A DNA stretch of 64,000 nt from Vibrio penaeicida (GCF_002933855.1 NZ_BFAQ01000034.1:62001-126000); one strand, 5' to 3'; shown: positions 51,956 through 61,863, counted from the first letter of the stretch. Translations and numbers: made by a program. Notes: a model not told the origin generated them from the sequence alone.

Positions 51956-52828
51956 ATGAGGAAGTGGTTACTCAGTGTGGTCGCGAGCTGCTTTTGCTTC
52001 GTGGGTATTTACGCCATTTTATTCACTGTTCCGCAAAAGCCGGTACTCATTTCCCTTGATGCAACTAGCCAACGTACCGACCAATATTGCTATACCAATA
52101 CGAACACCGCACCTTTAGATTCCAATGAGAGAATTCGTCTATTGGTGTGGAATATTTATAAACAAAATCGAGAAGGGTGGTCTGAAGCACTCGACCGCTT
52201 TTCGGAACACGCGAATTTAGTGCTACTGCAAGAAGCCAGCCTTAATGCTGAATTCGTTCAATGGCTGTCGAAGCACCAATGGGCAAGTAGCCACGTGAGC
52301 GCTTTTAAGCTTTTTGATAGCAGTGCTGGTGTTTTGAATCTCGCCCCTAACTTTCCCTTAAAAGCGTGCGCTTATACCCAAATAGAGCCATGGCTAAGAT
52401 TGCCTAAATCGGCTTTATATTCCACTTACCCTTTGTCTAACGGCCAAACGCTGGCGGTCGTGAACATTCATGCGGTTAATTTCACTATTGGTACGACGGA
52501 GTTTGAAGCGCAGATAGACGCTTTAAAAGCAGCGGTTGAATCACACGAGGGACCAATGATCATTGCTGGTGATTTCAATACCTGGAGCGAAGAACGAACC
52601 TTGGAGCTGAAAGAAAGAATGGCAGCATTGGAAATGGCTGAAGCAAAGTTTTCACCAGATACAAGGCTAGCGTTTATTACGGGGTGGGCATTGGATCATG
52701 TGTATTACCGTGGATTAACGCTAGAAACAGCAGAGGCGCCGATTTCAGACGCCTCTGATCACAATCCAATGTGGGTCACGCTTAAGTTAATTAAACGCGG
52801 CAATACCGACGAGCATAGCAAAGAATAA
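51956..52828 (+). CDS. yafD: UPF0294 protein YafD (endonuclease/exonuclease/phosphatase fold)
   Basis: This 290-residue protein matches YafD. An N-terminal hydrophobic helix (about 5-25) anchors or exports it. The EEP-fold motifs are in order: VWNIYKQNR, LLQEA, AGDFNTWSEE and SDHNPMWV, so metal-dependent phosphodiesterase activity is likely. The exact substrate is not known. Its 3' end overlaps the convergent YIP1 gene by 42 bp. mltD and gloB are also near yafD in E. coli. Confidence 0.92.
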   Translation: MRKWLLSVVASCFCFVGIYAILFTVPQKPVLISLDATSQRTDQYCYTNTNTAPLDSNERIRLLVWNIYKQNREGWSEALDRFSEHANLVLLQEASLNAEFVQWLSKHQWASSHVSAFKLFDSSAGVLNLAPNFPLKACAYTQIEPWLRLPKSALYSTYPLSNGQTLAVVNIHAVNFTIGTTEFEAQIDALKAAVESHEGPMIIAGDFNTWSEERTLELKERMAALEMAEAKFSPDTRLAFITGWALDHVYYRGLTLETAEAPISDASDHNPMWVTLKLIKRGNTDEHSKE

Positions 52829-53470
52829 TAACCACGGAAGGATAGCAATCGCTAGCGCCTGTCCTTTATCAAACTCTGTCCAAGCCCCTAGAGCGGCATA
52901 GCCCAGTACAATGTACCAAGGTAGTAACAATGGGAAGGTGCTGGTAAAGATATACCAGTTATGATCAGGTGATAACTTGATTAGCCCATTCAAACTGTTC
53001 AGGTCTGCGGCGTAACTCACTATTTGTCCGTGATTAACCAAAAGGCTAATGTAGCTTGCTAGATCCCCTAAAACAGCTGGGAATAACATCACACAGCTTG
53101 CGGCCACCCACTTCCAATAACCCATTTTGTATTGGCTTTGCCTTGTTGCCAATGAAAACCAAAAACCTAAAAGCAAAACCGCAAAAATACGACCCATGAC
53201 ATCTAACAGCACCTCACCCGCTAAAAGCGTATCGCTGTTTAGCAAAGCTTGCTGGTCTTGTGGAATGGTCATGGTGGCGATGAGCTCGGACTTTAGCCAT
53301 TCAAAATCGACGATATCGAAGTAGGCACCCCAAAATAGAAACGGCGTAATCAGCAGAACGATGAAAGGTTGCCATCCCCATATCCCTTTTTGGTAAAGAG
53401 CAGCAAAGCATTGAGTTGGTGAACGGAAAATGTCGACCAACATCACCAATGAATTTTTAGAGGGTGTCAT
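52787..53470 (-). CDS. YIP1-family membrane protein
   Basis: This 227-residue protein has about five transmembrane helices in the Yip1 domain layout common in Vibrio. Function is unknown. Its start overlaps the mltD stop by 4 bp, suggesting coupling to mltD, and its 3' end overlaps yafD on the other strand. Confidence 0.82.
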   Translation of the reverse strand: MTPSKNSLVMLVDIFRSPTQCFAALYQKGIWGWQPFIVLLITPFLFWGAYFDIVDFEWLKSELIATMTIPQDQQALLNSDTLLAGEVLLDVMGRIFAVLLLGFWFSLATRQSQYKMGYWKWVAASCVMLFPAVLGDLASYISLLVNHGQIVSYAADLNSLNGLIKLSPDHNWYIFTSTFPLLLPWYIVLGYAALGAWTEFDKGQALAIAILPWLLFFAMLVGIAAFN

Positions 53471-55041
53471 GCACTTACCTTCGTTACGTCAACGTACAAC
53501 TTCAATTTTTGACCCGGTTGTAAGTATTTGGATTTATTCAAGTCGTTCCACTTCATGATATCGCCTGTTTTTACTTTGAACTTGGAAGCAATACCACTGA
53601 TGGTGTCTCCAGAACGTACCTTATAGAACACTGGGCGAATGATTGCGCCTTCATTGGAGTTTTTCCAAACAACCAGTTTCTGACCAATACGCAATGTATC
53701 GCGTGGTCCCATTCCATTCCATTTTGCGAGAGATTGATGTGAAACCTTGTGTTTTTTAGCAATCGACCAAAGGTTGTCGCCTGATACTACTGTATGGCTA
53801 AATTTGTATTTTCCACGAGCTTTGGATTGTGTTTTTGCTAATCGGTTGTCAGCACTTAGTGTGTAAATTGTGTCATTTTTTGTAGACGTTGGAATCATTA
53901 GGTTTTGACCGACCCAAATGCTTGTGCTTGAAAGCTCGTTCGCCGCTTGAATGACTTTTGTCGTTGTGCTGTATTTTTTCGCAAGCACGCTTAAAGTGTC
54001 ACCCGATTTCACTTGGTGACGAACCAATTTCATACCTTTACCGCGATTTTGCGATATTTTTTGGTTGAACTGCTCTACTTTCTCAATAGGAATCAATAAG
54101 TGGTGCGGTCCTGATGGTGCCGTTGCCCACTGGTTGTAAGCTGGGTTATAGCCTTGAAGCTCAGCGACACTTAATCCTGCATAACTTGCTGCAATGGCTA
54201 GGTCCAATTGTTCTTTAGGGTTCACTTGCGCCAGTACGGGTTGGTTAGCAATAGCTGGGATATTGATGCCGTATTTTTCTTGGTTAGCGACGATGTCTGC
54301 TAGAGCAAGCAGTTTAGGTACGTACCCACTGGTTTCTTTTGGTAGAGACAGTGAAAAGAAATCGATAGGCTTATTCGCTTTCTTGTTCTTTCGGATGGCA
54401 CTCGAAACTCTGCCGCCGCCACTATTGTATGCGGCAATGGCGTGATTCCAATTACCCTCAAAGCGTCGATTCAAGTTTTCTAAGTAGTTCAGAGCGGCAT
54501 CGGTAGCCTCGGTAACATCACGTCTGCCATCGTACCAATAGTTTTGTTCAAGTCCGTACATTTTCCCAGTACCAGGAACAAACTGCCATAGACCCGCTGC
54601 ACTGCCATGAGAGTAGGCAAATGGGTCAAATGAACTTTCTACTACGGGTAAGAGGGCGAGCTCCAAAGGTAAGCCGCGTTCTTCAATCTTTTCCGTAATT
54701 AAAAATAGAAAGGGCTCTGCTCTTTGTGCGACCGTTTGTAAATGTCGAGGGTGTTTTAAGTACCATGTACGATAGTAGTCCACGGTTTTATGGTCTGGGA
54801 TAGGCATTTCAAGCTGCATGGCGATTCTTTGCCAAACATCTAGCTGGTTTTGAGGAGTGACTACCGGAGTTTCTTTGACCGAGGTGTTGCTCACAGGTTT
54901 GCTTGCCGACGGTGAAGAAGTAGAAGTAACCTTAGTCTCTTTTGGGTTACTTTCCGGTGATGTTTGATTGGGTGTTTCAGACGACGTTAGCTGACAACCT
55001 GTCAAAAATAACGCCAACACCCAACTGTACTGTACTCTCAT
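53467..55041 (-). CDS. mltD: Membrane-bound lytic murein transglycosylase D
   Basis: This 524-residue lipoprotein has a lipobox LTGC with Cys16 as the lipidation site. A Ser/Thr/Pro-rich linker precedes the SLT domain with catalytic Glu135 in VVESSFDPF. Three LysM peptidoglycan-binding repeats follow (about 340-385, 413-458 and 470-517), each with an SGD(T/N)(L/I) core. It cleaves glycan strands to 1,6-anhydro products. Its stop overlaps the YIP1 gene start. Confidence 0.96.
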   Translation of the reverse strand: MRVQYSWVLALFLTGCQLTSSETPNQTSPESNPKETKVTSTSSPSASKPVSNTSVKETPVVTPQNQLDVWQRIAMQLEMPIPDHKTVDYYRTWYLKHPRHLQTVAQRAEPFLFLITEKIEERGLPLELALLPVVESSFDPFAYSHGSAAGLWQFVPGTGKMYGLEQNYWYDGRRDVTEATDAALNYLENLNRRFEGNWNHAIAAYNSGGGRVSSAIRKNKKANKPIDFFSLSLPKETSGYVPKLLALADIVANQEKYGINIPAIANQPVLAQVNPKEQLDLAIAASYAGLSVAELQGYNPAYNQWATAPSGPHHLLIPIEKVEQFNQKISQNRGKGMKLVRHQVKSGDTLSVLAKKYSTTTKVIQAANELSSTSIWVGQNLMIPTSTKNDTIYTLSADNRLAKTQSKARGKYKFSHTVVSGDNLWSIAKKHKVSHQSLAKWNGMGPRDTLRIGQKLVVWKNSNEGAIIRPVFYKVRSGDTISGIASKFKVKTGDIMKWNDLNKSKYLQPGQKLKLYVDVTKVSA

Positions 55042-55112
55042 TGATGCAGCCTTTTAATTAAATGGCTGCTGATAATACTTGTCTCCCTATCTAGGTGACA
55101 AGCATCAAATCG

Positions 55113-55871
55113 TTAAAATTCGTTCTTCCACTCACGAAGAGCCGAAAATACTGCAAGTGGTGACGTATCTTGAGTGCGATGAGACACTGCCTTGATCACA
55201 CTTTCCTCTTGAAAGCGAAGAAACGGGTTTGTCCGCATTTCTTGGCTTATCGAGGTAGGGATAGTTGGCAAATTTTGCGCTCTTAGACGATTAACTTCAT
55301 CGCGATAGATATGAAGTTCAGGGCTATCAGGTTCGACAGCGAGTGCAAAAGAAACATTGGATGAAGTATATTCATGGGCACAATACACTTTGGTTTCTTG
55401 AGCCAGAGCAGACAGTTTATTAAGTGATTCAAACATTTGAGCAAAGGTGCCTTCAAAGATTCGACCACAGCCCGCGGCGAACAAAACGTCACCACAGAAC
55501 AATTTACCATCGCCGACGTAACCAATATGACCTAAAGTGTGTCCAGGTAGATCTAAAACGAGAAACCTCTCCCCAAATAGTTCGATTTGGTCGCCTTCTT
55601 TAACTGGCGTAGTTAGGGTAGGGATGGGTTCATCGGCAGGACCGACGACTTTACAATTAGGGAAAGCTCTTATGAGATCTGATACACCACCAATGTGATC
55701 GCCGTGGTGGTGTGTAATTAGAATGGCTTCCAGTTCAAGCTCATGAGTTTTTAGATGCTCCAAAACTGGAGACGCATCACCTGGGTCGACAACCGCACAA
55801 CGCTGATCGTTATTTTGGATGAGCCAGATGTAATTGTCGCTAAATGCAGGTATGCTTTTGATGGTTAACAT
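55113..55871 (-). CDS. gloB: Hydroxyacylglutathione hydrolase (glyoxalase II)
   Basis: This 252-residue metallo-beta-lactamase-fold enzyme hydrolyses S-lactoylglutathione to lactate and glutathione in methylglyoxal detoxification. The THHHGDHIGG motif (53-62) supplies metal ligands His54, His56, Asp58 and His59. It is divergent from yafS with a 39-bp gap, matching the E. coli order. Confidence 0.96.
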   Translation of the reverse strand: MLTIKSIPAFSDNYIWLIQNNDQRCAVVDPGDASPVLEHLKTHELELEAILITHHHGDHIGGVSDLIRAFPNCKVVGPADEPIPTLTTPVKEGDQIELFGERFLVLDLPGHTLGHIGYVGDGKLFCGDVLFAAGCGRIFEGTFAQMFESLNKLSALAQETKVYCAHEYTSSNVSFALAVEPDSPELHIYRDEVNRLRAQNLPTIPTSISQEMRTNPFLRFQEESVIKAVSHRTQDTSPLAVFSALREWKNEF

Positions 55872-55910
55872 ATTTGGAACTCCAGTCCCCAGATATTTAG
55901 ACGGATTATT

Positions 55911-56654
55911 ATGAAGCCAGCTCGCACATCACGCAAATTAGAACAGCCACATTCTTGGGAACAGCTCAAAAATGGGCAGTGGGTATCAGAAACTATCCAA
56001 ATGAGGCTAGATGAATGGTGTCCCAAATTGTTTGGCTACCATATGCTAAAGCTTGGTGGCTTAAGTTGTGAGCTAGGCAGCTCTAACTGTAATATACAAC
56101 ACCAAGTTCTACTGGATGTCGAAAACCCACTCCATAACGTTATAGCCGATGCGTATGATCTGCCTTTTCTTGAAAAGAGTTTTGACGCAGTGCTGATGGC
56201 GCACCAGCTTGATTACTGTAATGACCCCCACCGATTACTGCGTGAAATAGACAGAGTAATGATTGACGATGGTTACTTAATATTAACAGGGTTTAATCCT
56301 ATTAGCGTGACAGGGTTATCGAGTTTGATGCCATGGCGAAAGAACAACCTGCCATGGAGTGGGAGAATGTTCACCCCCAACCGAATTCGAGACTGGCTAG
56401 GGCTATTGAACTATCAGGTTGTTCATTTAGACAGTTACGCACTATTGCCATTTGAGCGTTATCAACCTTTGTGGACTTGGACAGAGAACGCATTGGGTAA
56501 TTTAGCGAACCCATTTGGAAGCCTCTATTTTATCGTGGCTCGAAAGCGCACTTATCCACTTAAACCCATCAAGCCCCATTGGCGATTCAAACGTAATTTA
56601 TCGCCAATAGGAGTGAATTATCGAGTGTCTTCTAGAGAAACTAAGTCGTCTTAG
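55911..56654 (+). CDS. yafS: Predicted SAM-dependent methyltransferase YafS
   Basis: This 247-residue protein has a class I methyltransferase fold. Family blocks include AYDLPFLEKSFDAVLMAHQLD and the ILTGFNPISV segment. The substrate is not established. Its position between gloB and rnhA, divergent from gloB, is the same as for E. coli yafS. Confidence 0.9.
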   Translation: MKPARTSRKLEQPHSWEQLKNGQWVSETIQMRLDEWCPKLFGYHMLKLGGLSCELGSSNCNIQHQVLLDVENPLHNVIADAYDLPFLEKSFDAVLMAHQLDYCNDPHRLLREIDRVMIDDGYLILTGFNPISVTGLSSLMPWRKNNLPWSGRMFTPNRIRDWLGLLNYQVVHLDSYALLPFERYQPLWTWTENALGNLANPFGSLYFIVARKRTYPLKPIKPHWRFKRNLSPIGVNYRVSSRETKSS

Positions 56655-56693
56655 GCCATGGAAGTGTAACTAACCAGAACTTGGAATAAGAGG

Positions 56694-57158
56694 TTAACTA
56701 GGTTGGTAACCGGTATCTTCTTCGGTGGGTGCTTCAGCTGCAGTGCGGGCGAGCTCATCACATATTTCGTTTTCTCTATGACCAGCGTGCCCTTTTACCC
56801 AACGCCAATCTACATCATGACGAGCGGTTTCTTTGTCGAGTTCTTGCCATAAGTCGGCGTTTTTCACGGGCTTTTTGTCAGCTGTTTTCCATCCTCGCTT
56901 TTTCCAATTATGAATCCACTGAGTGATACCTTGTCTGACATACTGGCTGTCTGTAGTTAAAATCACATGACAGGGTTCTTTAAGCGACTTCAGCGCAACA
57001 ACCGCTGCCATCATTTCCATGCGGTTATTTGTGGTGAGGTGGTATCCTTTAGAAAGGTTTTTTTCAGTTTGTTTGTATCTGAGTACAATGCCATAACCGC
57101 CTGGTCCGGGATTGCCAAGGCAGGAGCCATCTGTGAAAACTTCAACTTGTTTCGCCAT
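56694..57158 (-). CDS. rnhA: Ribonuclease HI
   Basis: This 154-residue enzyme degrades RNA in RNA-DNA hybrids. The carboxylate motif is complete: Asp10 in FTDGSCLGNPGPGG, Glu48 in NNRMEMMA, Asp70 in TTDSQYV, and a late HAGHRENE segment. It is divergent from dnaQ, the classical arrangement in which the two promoters overlap. Confidence 0.97.
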   Translation of the reverse strand: MAKQVEVFTDGSCLGNPGPGGYGIVLRYKQTEKNLSKGYHLTTNNRMEMMAAVVALKSLKEPCHVILTTDSQYVRQGITQWIHNWKKRGWKTADKKPVKNADLWQELDKETARHDVDWRWVKGHAGHRENEICDELARTAAEAPTEEDTGYQPS

Positions 57159-57222
57159 GATTTGATACTATTACTTGATATTGCGAAATGAATTCATTGA
57201 ACATAGTCTGACACATATCCTT

Positions 57223-57963
57223 ATGAATACCAGCAACAATTCTGCGCACCAGAGAATCGTGGTGCTCGATACCGAAACAACCGGTATGAACCGAGAAACC
57301 GGCCCACATTACATGGGTCATCGCATCATTGAAATCGGTGCGGTAGAGATCATGAATCGTAAGCTCACTGGTCGACATTTTCATGTTTACTTGAAACCAG
57401 ACATGTTAATCCAGCCGGATGCTATATTGGTTCATGGTATTACAGATGAATTTTTGGTTGATAAACCTGAATATCGAGACGTCCATAAAGAATTTCTAGA
57501 ATTCATTGATGGTGCGGAGCTGGTGGCTCACAACGCGCCCTTCGATGTCGGCTTCATGGATCATGAATTCAAGATGCTCGACCCATCTATCGGGAAAACT
57601 GAGCAATACTGTAAAGTAACCGATACCCTTGCTATGGCGAAGAAAATCTTCCCAGGCAAACGAAATAACCTCGATATCTTGTGTGAGCGATACGGAATAG
57701 ATAACTCTCACCGTACACTCCACGGGGCATTGCTCGATGCCGAAATCCTAGCGGACGTATACCTGTTAATGACAGGCGGTCAAACCACACTTAAATTTAA
57801 TAGTGGAGACCAGAACAGCGACGGCACGGGAGAAGCGATCAAACGAGTAGCGACAGGCAGAAAGTCACTTAAAGTTATTCGTGCATCAGCCGATGAAATA
57901 GAAGCGCATGGTGCGCGTCTTGATATTGTAGAAAAAGCTGGCGCTTGCCTCTGGCGTCAATAG
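57223..57963 (+). CDS. dnaQ: DNA polymerase III subunit epsilon (proofreading exonuclease)
   Basis: This 246-residue 3'-5' exonuclease has Exo I in LDTETTG (Asp16 and Glu18), Exo II in HNAPFDVGFMD and Exo III in HGALLDAEILADVY. The C-terminal tail that binds alpha is present. I choose the ATG at 57223 (MNTSNNSAHQ), giving the family length, although its ribosome site is weak; a longer reading from 57175 is possible. DnaE is encoded upstream in this window. Confidence 0.95.
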   Translation: MNTSNNSAHQRIVVLDTETTGMNRETGPHYMGHRIIEIGAVEIMNRKLTGRHFHVYLKPDMLIQPDAILVHGITDEFLVDKPEYRDVHKEFLEFIDGAELVAHNAPFDVGFMDHEFKMLDPSIGKTEQYCKVTDTLAMAKKIFPGKRNNLDILCERYGIDNSHRTLHGALLDAEILADVYLLMTGGQTTLKFNSGDQNSDGTGEAIKRVATGRKSLKVIRASADEIEAHGARLDIVEKAGACLWRQ

Positions 57964-57971
57964 GAGAGTGT

Positions 57972-59225
57972 ATGTGGCGGATTTTGATTCCCTTATTATT
58001 GGTGTTTGCAGCTGGTGTAAGCAGCGAAGAATCAGAATCCTCAATTCGACTCTTGGACAACCGCTTTAGGGTCGATCCGTCTATTTCTCAAGCTTCTTTT
58101 ATTGTTTATCGCAAGCGAAACAGCCAATCTGTGGTGCTTGTAAGACCTGACGGCAAGAAATACTACGCTTGGAGCCACCCAGAAAATGTACGTTGGTACG
58201 AAGAATCAGGTATGGACATCATTTCAATTGATGACCCAATGCCAGGGCCGTGGCAAGCTGTCGGTAAAGTGCATCCTCGCAATAACATCAAAATTCTTTC
58301 AAATCTCAAGCTCAGTGTGGACCGTTTCCCACAGCGCCTTTATATGGGCGAGAGCACAAAATTTACTGCTCAGTTAAGACACGACAATAAGCCTCTGGTG
58401 CTAAGAGATTTCTTGGACAGGGTGAACCTTAAAGTCACTTTTACTAAGTATATCGAAAACGAAGCTTCACTCAGCTCAGATGCTAGACCAAAACCTCAAG
58501 TTATGGGGGAATTTGAAGACGATGGACAAGGGCTGGACGAATACCCCGGAGACGGTGTGTTCACCGTAGAATTGCCTATTCAAATTGAGCCTGGAAAATA
58601 TCGAGCGCGCATCACATCTGGGAACGGAATATTTCTTCGCTCTATCGAACAGACTATTTTGGTGTATCCAACTCCATTGACGGCTGAATTTATGCAAGCG
58701 CGAAGTGAAACAATGAACCATTCCATTACCGTGACGGGCGAAGAAGGGGCAATCAAGCCTGGGTCCATTGCTGTCAGCATCGATCAAACGACACCTGAAG
58801 GCAAAGAAATGATCACCCAAGGGCAATCAGATGAAGATGGCTTGAAAGCGTATTTTGGTTTGCCTAACGCCGCCATGCCTGGTAAACACACTTGGTCGGG
58901 AATAGCTTTCGCAACAGAGGCAGCAACAGAGCGAGAACTGGTCTTTCGTTTTGCAGAACAGTCTTTCAGTGTGGTGGAAAAGGTAGATGTAGAAGCCTCC
59001 ATGCAAGCGTTCAAGCAAGCTCAAGAAGAGAAACGCATGCTTGAAGAGCAAGCCATTCGTGAACAAGAGAGAGAAGATGATCGCTTCAAAGGCATGATGA
59101 TCATTATGATCGGAAACATTATTGCGATTATTCTGGGAATTGTTGTTTGGTTTGTTGTTCGTAAGATTCGGATGAAGAAAGCGCAAATGCCAGAGATGCA
59201 GCTTTCAATGCCACCTAAAGGTTAG
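57972..59225 (+). CDS. TIGR03503 family membrane protein
   Basis: This 417-residue protein has a signal peptide (MWRILIPLLLVFAAGVSS), a large extracytoplasmic region rich in beta structure with a DDGQGLDEYPGDGVFTVEL segment, and a C-terminal transmembrane helix (about 375-395) with a short cytoplasmic tail. It matches the TIGR03503 family of Vibrio and relatives, function unknown. I choose the ATG at 57972 with GGAGAG upstream rather than 57945, which lies inside dnaQ. Confidence 0.85.
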   Translation: MWRILIPLLLVFAAGVSSEESESSIRLLDNRFRVDPSISQASFIVYRKRNSQSVVLVRPDGKKYYAWSHPENVRWYEESGMDIISIDDPMPGPWQAVGKVHPRNNIKILSNLKLSVDRFPQRLYMGESTKFTAQLRHDNKPLVLRDFLDRVNLKVTFTKYIENEASLSSDARPKPQVMGEFEDDGQGLDEYPGDGVFTVELPIQIEPGKYRARITSGNGIFLRSIEQTILVYPTPLTAEFMQARSETMNHSITVTGEEGAIKPGSIAVSIDQTTPEGKEMITQGQSDEDGLKAYFGLPNAAMPGKHTWSGIAFATEAATERELVFRFAEQSFSVVEKVDVEASMQAFKQAQEEKRMLEEQAIREQEREDDRFKGMMIIMIGNIIAIILGIVVWFVVRKIRMKKAQMPEMQLSMPPKG

Positions 59226-59256
59226 CCGTGAGATAGTTAGGGCATTGAGAATAAAG

Positions 59257-59284
59257 AAACGGGCTCGATTGAGCCCGTTTTTCG
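59257..59284 (+). terminator. Terminator after the TIGR03503 gene
   Basis: The stem AAACGGGCTC/GAGCCCGTTT with a GATT loop is followed by a short U-tract. It also lies just past the convergent 854-residue gene. Confidence 0.88.
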
Positions 59285-59298
59285 TTGAACTGTTTTAA

Positions 59299-61863
59299 TT
59301 AGTTCAATTTTAGATTACGAATATCGAAGCCGTCGCTGATTGAGCTATAACCTTGTTGGTAAGACGGAATCTTATGAGTTCTGTCTACAAAGCGTATAGC
59401 GCGAAGCTTACAGCTTGAGTACTTGTCATCGTTAAACGTTTTGTTGATTTTATGGTTTGTGATCAGCAAGTTATCTGGGAAAGTGGTTTCCAATGTTTCC
59501 CAGTTAAGCACGGTTTCATTGTCCTGCTCACACGCAAGAAGTACTTTCGTCAAACCTTGCTCTGCGAATCGTTGGAAATCCCAGTTGTTACCTGTGAACT
59601 CATCCATCGACAAGGTTTTGTCTTGGATATCACAGCCCGAGTAAACACCATTGTATGCAAGATTCAGTGTTACAACACCGCCTTTACCTACAGAATAGTA
59701 ATTCTTGTTGTGGAAGATATTTTGTGGAACGTAACGGAATGGTTCACTTTCCGCACGGTAACCCGGCTTGTTGACCACAAAGTTCCCTAAGTTTTCATCA
59801 ATACTCAAATTACATGATTCAGGTGTAACTGTTGGCTTACCCGTAGACGTTAAACACTCTTTTTGAAGTTCAGGATCGTTCGGGTGGAACATCTGACATG
59901 CAACTTCAAATGGGTTTGCCATCGTTTCATCAGATATTACTTTGGTTACTAAGACACCGTATGAGTCTGGGTGACCAGTATCTCTTAGTGAAATAGGCGT
60001 AAAGAAGCGATCTGCGGTAAAGGTGATTTTGGCAGACTTAAACCCTTCATTCTGAGCTTCGCTTGATGCATACAGCTTATCAAAACTCACGTTACCGCCA
60101 GCAGTAAAGTTGCTGGTTAACTTGATGGTATCCCCTTTTCTGGCGATAAAGTCGTTCGTGAATGCCCAGTGGGTTGTTCCCCAAGCTATTCGACCAGTAG
60201 CCGGATCATAGTTGTTTGACACGCGAATCTGATAAACACGACCATGCTGACCTGTCGTCAAGTTAGTCGCGTTTTGGTAAGCGCGGGAATGTATGTAAGC
60301 GCCTTTGTTGAAAGCACCAAATGCAACCGCTAAACGCTGTTGAGTCGGGTCTAGAGACTGTGAGCCTTCAACGTTGTTCGAACCATTGTTGTCTTCAAGC
60401 AAGTTGTCGTCATCTTCCACTGAAACCGAGAAAGAATCCGAAGGCAGTGTGAAGGTGTAACCAGTTGGGCTACCATTTTGACCAATACCCGTATCAGACA
60501 TATTGAACACCTGAGTCAGTGTGTATACGTCGTCTAATCCATTCACGGTAGGAAGAATAGGCAGGTATGAGGTGTGGCTATCGTGCTCAATTTCAGAAAT
60601 ACCGGAAACCGTAACGCTTTCAATATCACCAGCTGTTGTCGCGACTAATTCACGATATGCCTGATCTGGGTTTATGCTCGTGCTGTAGTTACGTTTTTGG
60701 TAATCCACATCCAACTCGTAGGTCGCACCAGGAACCGTCGGCAAGAAGCTTTCAATGATAACGGTTGAAGCTTGACGACCAGAGAAGTTCAGTGGGTAAC
60801 TTGTTCCGTCAACATAAATTGAAGTACCGCGCTGACAGTGATAGTTGCCTGAGTCTAGTTCAGACGTATGCCCTGGGGCAAAATGCCTGCCGTACGTACG
60901 ATGTGTACCCACTTCAAGTCTTGCTGGACAATACTCTTCAACAAGTTCGCGAATTTTGTCAACGCCAACACTGGTTTTCAATGTTTCGAAACTTTCATCA
61001 CTCAATAGTTTGCGCAGAGTACGCTCAGTCCAACTCACTTGGAACAAGATTTCGCGTCCTTCAACAAACGTTGCCTTATCATCTTCAGTAACAGGTTGAC
61101 CATTGTTGTCGAACTCAACCAGTCCCCAAGAGCCACGATCATACTGATCGGTAAAATCGTTGAAGTCTTGAATCAGCTGCTTATTCGCTGGAACGGTAGC
61201 ACGAGATAAAACACGCATTGAACGTGGGTGAGAGAAATCAAGATTTCGTCCGTTATACGCACGAACATTCTTCATGTCTTCGTTGTTGGTGTCTTTAGTG
61301 AAAACCGCCAAACGATTGTAAGACAGGTTATCCCAGTCACTCAGCATGACAGCCAAGCCCTCGGGTGCGATCACATCCACTTGATGTCCACGAATGTAGT
61401 AAGGTAGCGAGTAGCCAGATCGTTGACCTGCCTTCAAGCAATATTCCGCGCCGGTTTGGCGGCTAACGATACATGCTTCGTCGGGTGTTGCTGTATTAAC
61501 TACTCTCATTGAGCGAGGATTAGAGAAGTCGAGGTAGCGCCCATTACGGGCTAAAACGTGTTCCATCGCTTCGTTGTGAGTATGACGTTCGAAAACAGCA
61601 AGACGATTGTAAGAAAGGTTATCCCAGTCACTGAGCATGACACCTAGTCCTTCAGGTGCAATAACATCAACATCATGACCACGAATGTAAGATGGCAAGG
61701 AGTAGCCTGAACGCTGTCCAGCTTCTAAACAGTATTTTGCGCCTGTATCTCGGCTAACAATACACGCTTTCGCAGGTGCGGATGCGCTTGCTGTCGCATG
61801 GACTGGCGCTTGAATGCCCACACCTAATATTATGGTGGATAGCACTAATGGAGTTCTTAGCAT
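59299..61863 (-). CDS. Unrecognised 854-residue exported protein with duplicated N-terminal domain
   Basis: I do not recognise this protein. It has a signal peptide (about residues 1-23), then two copies of a domain of about 90 residues (33-122 and 130-219) identical at 72 of 90 positions. Each copy has a conserved cysteine pair in CIVSR..TGA.YCL, the block YIRGHxVDVIAPEGL, DWDNLSYNRLAVF, and an ending PRSMRV. The closing strand recalls beta/gamma-crystallin-like domains, which is a guess. The remaining 630 residues look beta-rich, with extra cysteines (for example EYCPARLEVG and GNYHCQ), suggesting a disulphide-stabilised secreted or surface protein. It stands alone between convergent TIGR03503 and fadE. 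Confidence 0.8.
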   Translation of the reverse strand: MLRTPLVLSTIILGVGIQAPVHATASASAPAKACIVSRDTGAKYCLEAGQRSGYSLPSYIRGHDVDVIAPEGLGVMLSDWDNLSYNRLAVFERHTHNEAMEHVLARNGRYLDFSNPRSMRVVNTATPDEACIVSRQTGAEYCLKAGQRSGYSLPYYIRGHQVDVIAPEGLAVMLSDWDNLSYNRLAVFTKDTNNEDMKNVRAYNGRNLDFSHPRSMRVLSRATVPANKQLIQDFNDFTDQYDRGSWGLVEFDNNGQPVTEDDKATFVEGREILFQVSWTERTLRKLLSDESFETLKTSVGVDKIRELVEEYCPARLEVGTHRTYGRHFAPGHTSELDSGNYHCQRGTSIYVDGTSYPLNFSGRQASTVIIESFLPTVPGATYELDVDYQKRNYSTSINPDQAYRELVATTAGDIESVTVSGISEIEHDSHTSYLPILPTVNGLDDVYTLTQVFNMSDTGIGQNGSPTGYTFTLPSDSFSVSVEDDDNLLEDNNGSNNVEGSQSLDPTQQRLAVAFGAFNKGAYIHSRAYQNATNLTTGQHGRVYQIRVSNNYDPATGRIAWGTTHWAFTNDFIARKGDTIKLTSNFTAGGNVSFDKLYASSEAQNEGFKSAKITFTADRFFTPISLRDTGHPDSYGVLVTKVISDETMANPFEVACQMFHPNDPELQKECLTSTGKPTVTPESCNLSIDENLGNFVVNKPGYRAESEPFRYVPQNIFHNKNYYSVGKGGVVTLNLAYNGVYSGCDIQDKTLSMDEFTGNNWDFQRFAEQGLTKVLLACEQDNETVLNWETLETTFPDNLLITNHKINKTFNDDKYSSCKLRAIRFVDRTHKIPSYQQGYSSISDGFDIRNLKLN

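Noticed and set aside
57159..57222. Possible tRNA gene near dnaQ, as with aspV in E. coli
   Set aside because: The spacer is only 64 bp and has no cloverleaf-like sequence.
61207..61767. Possible CRISPR or satellite-like repeat
   Set aside because: The repetition is a coding duplication of one protein domain in frame, with no short repeat-spacer pattern.
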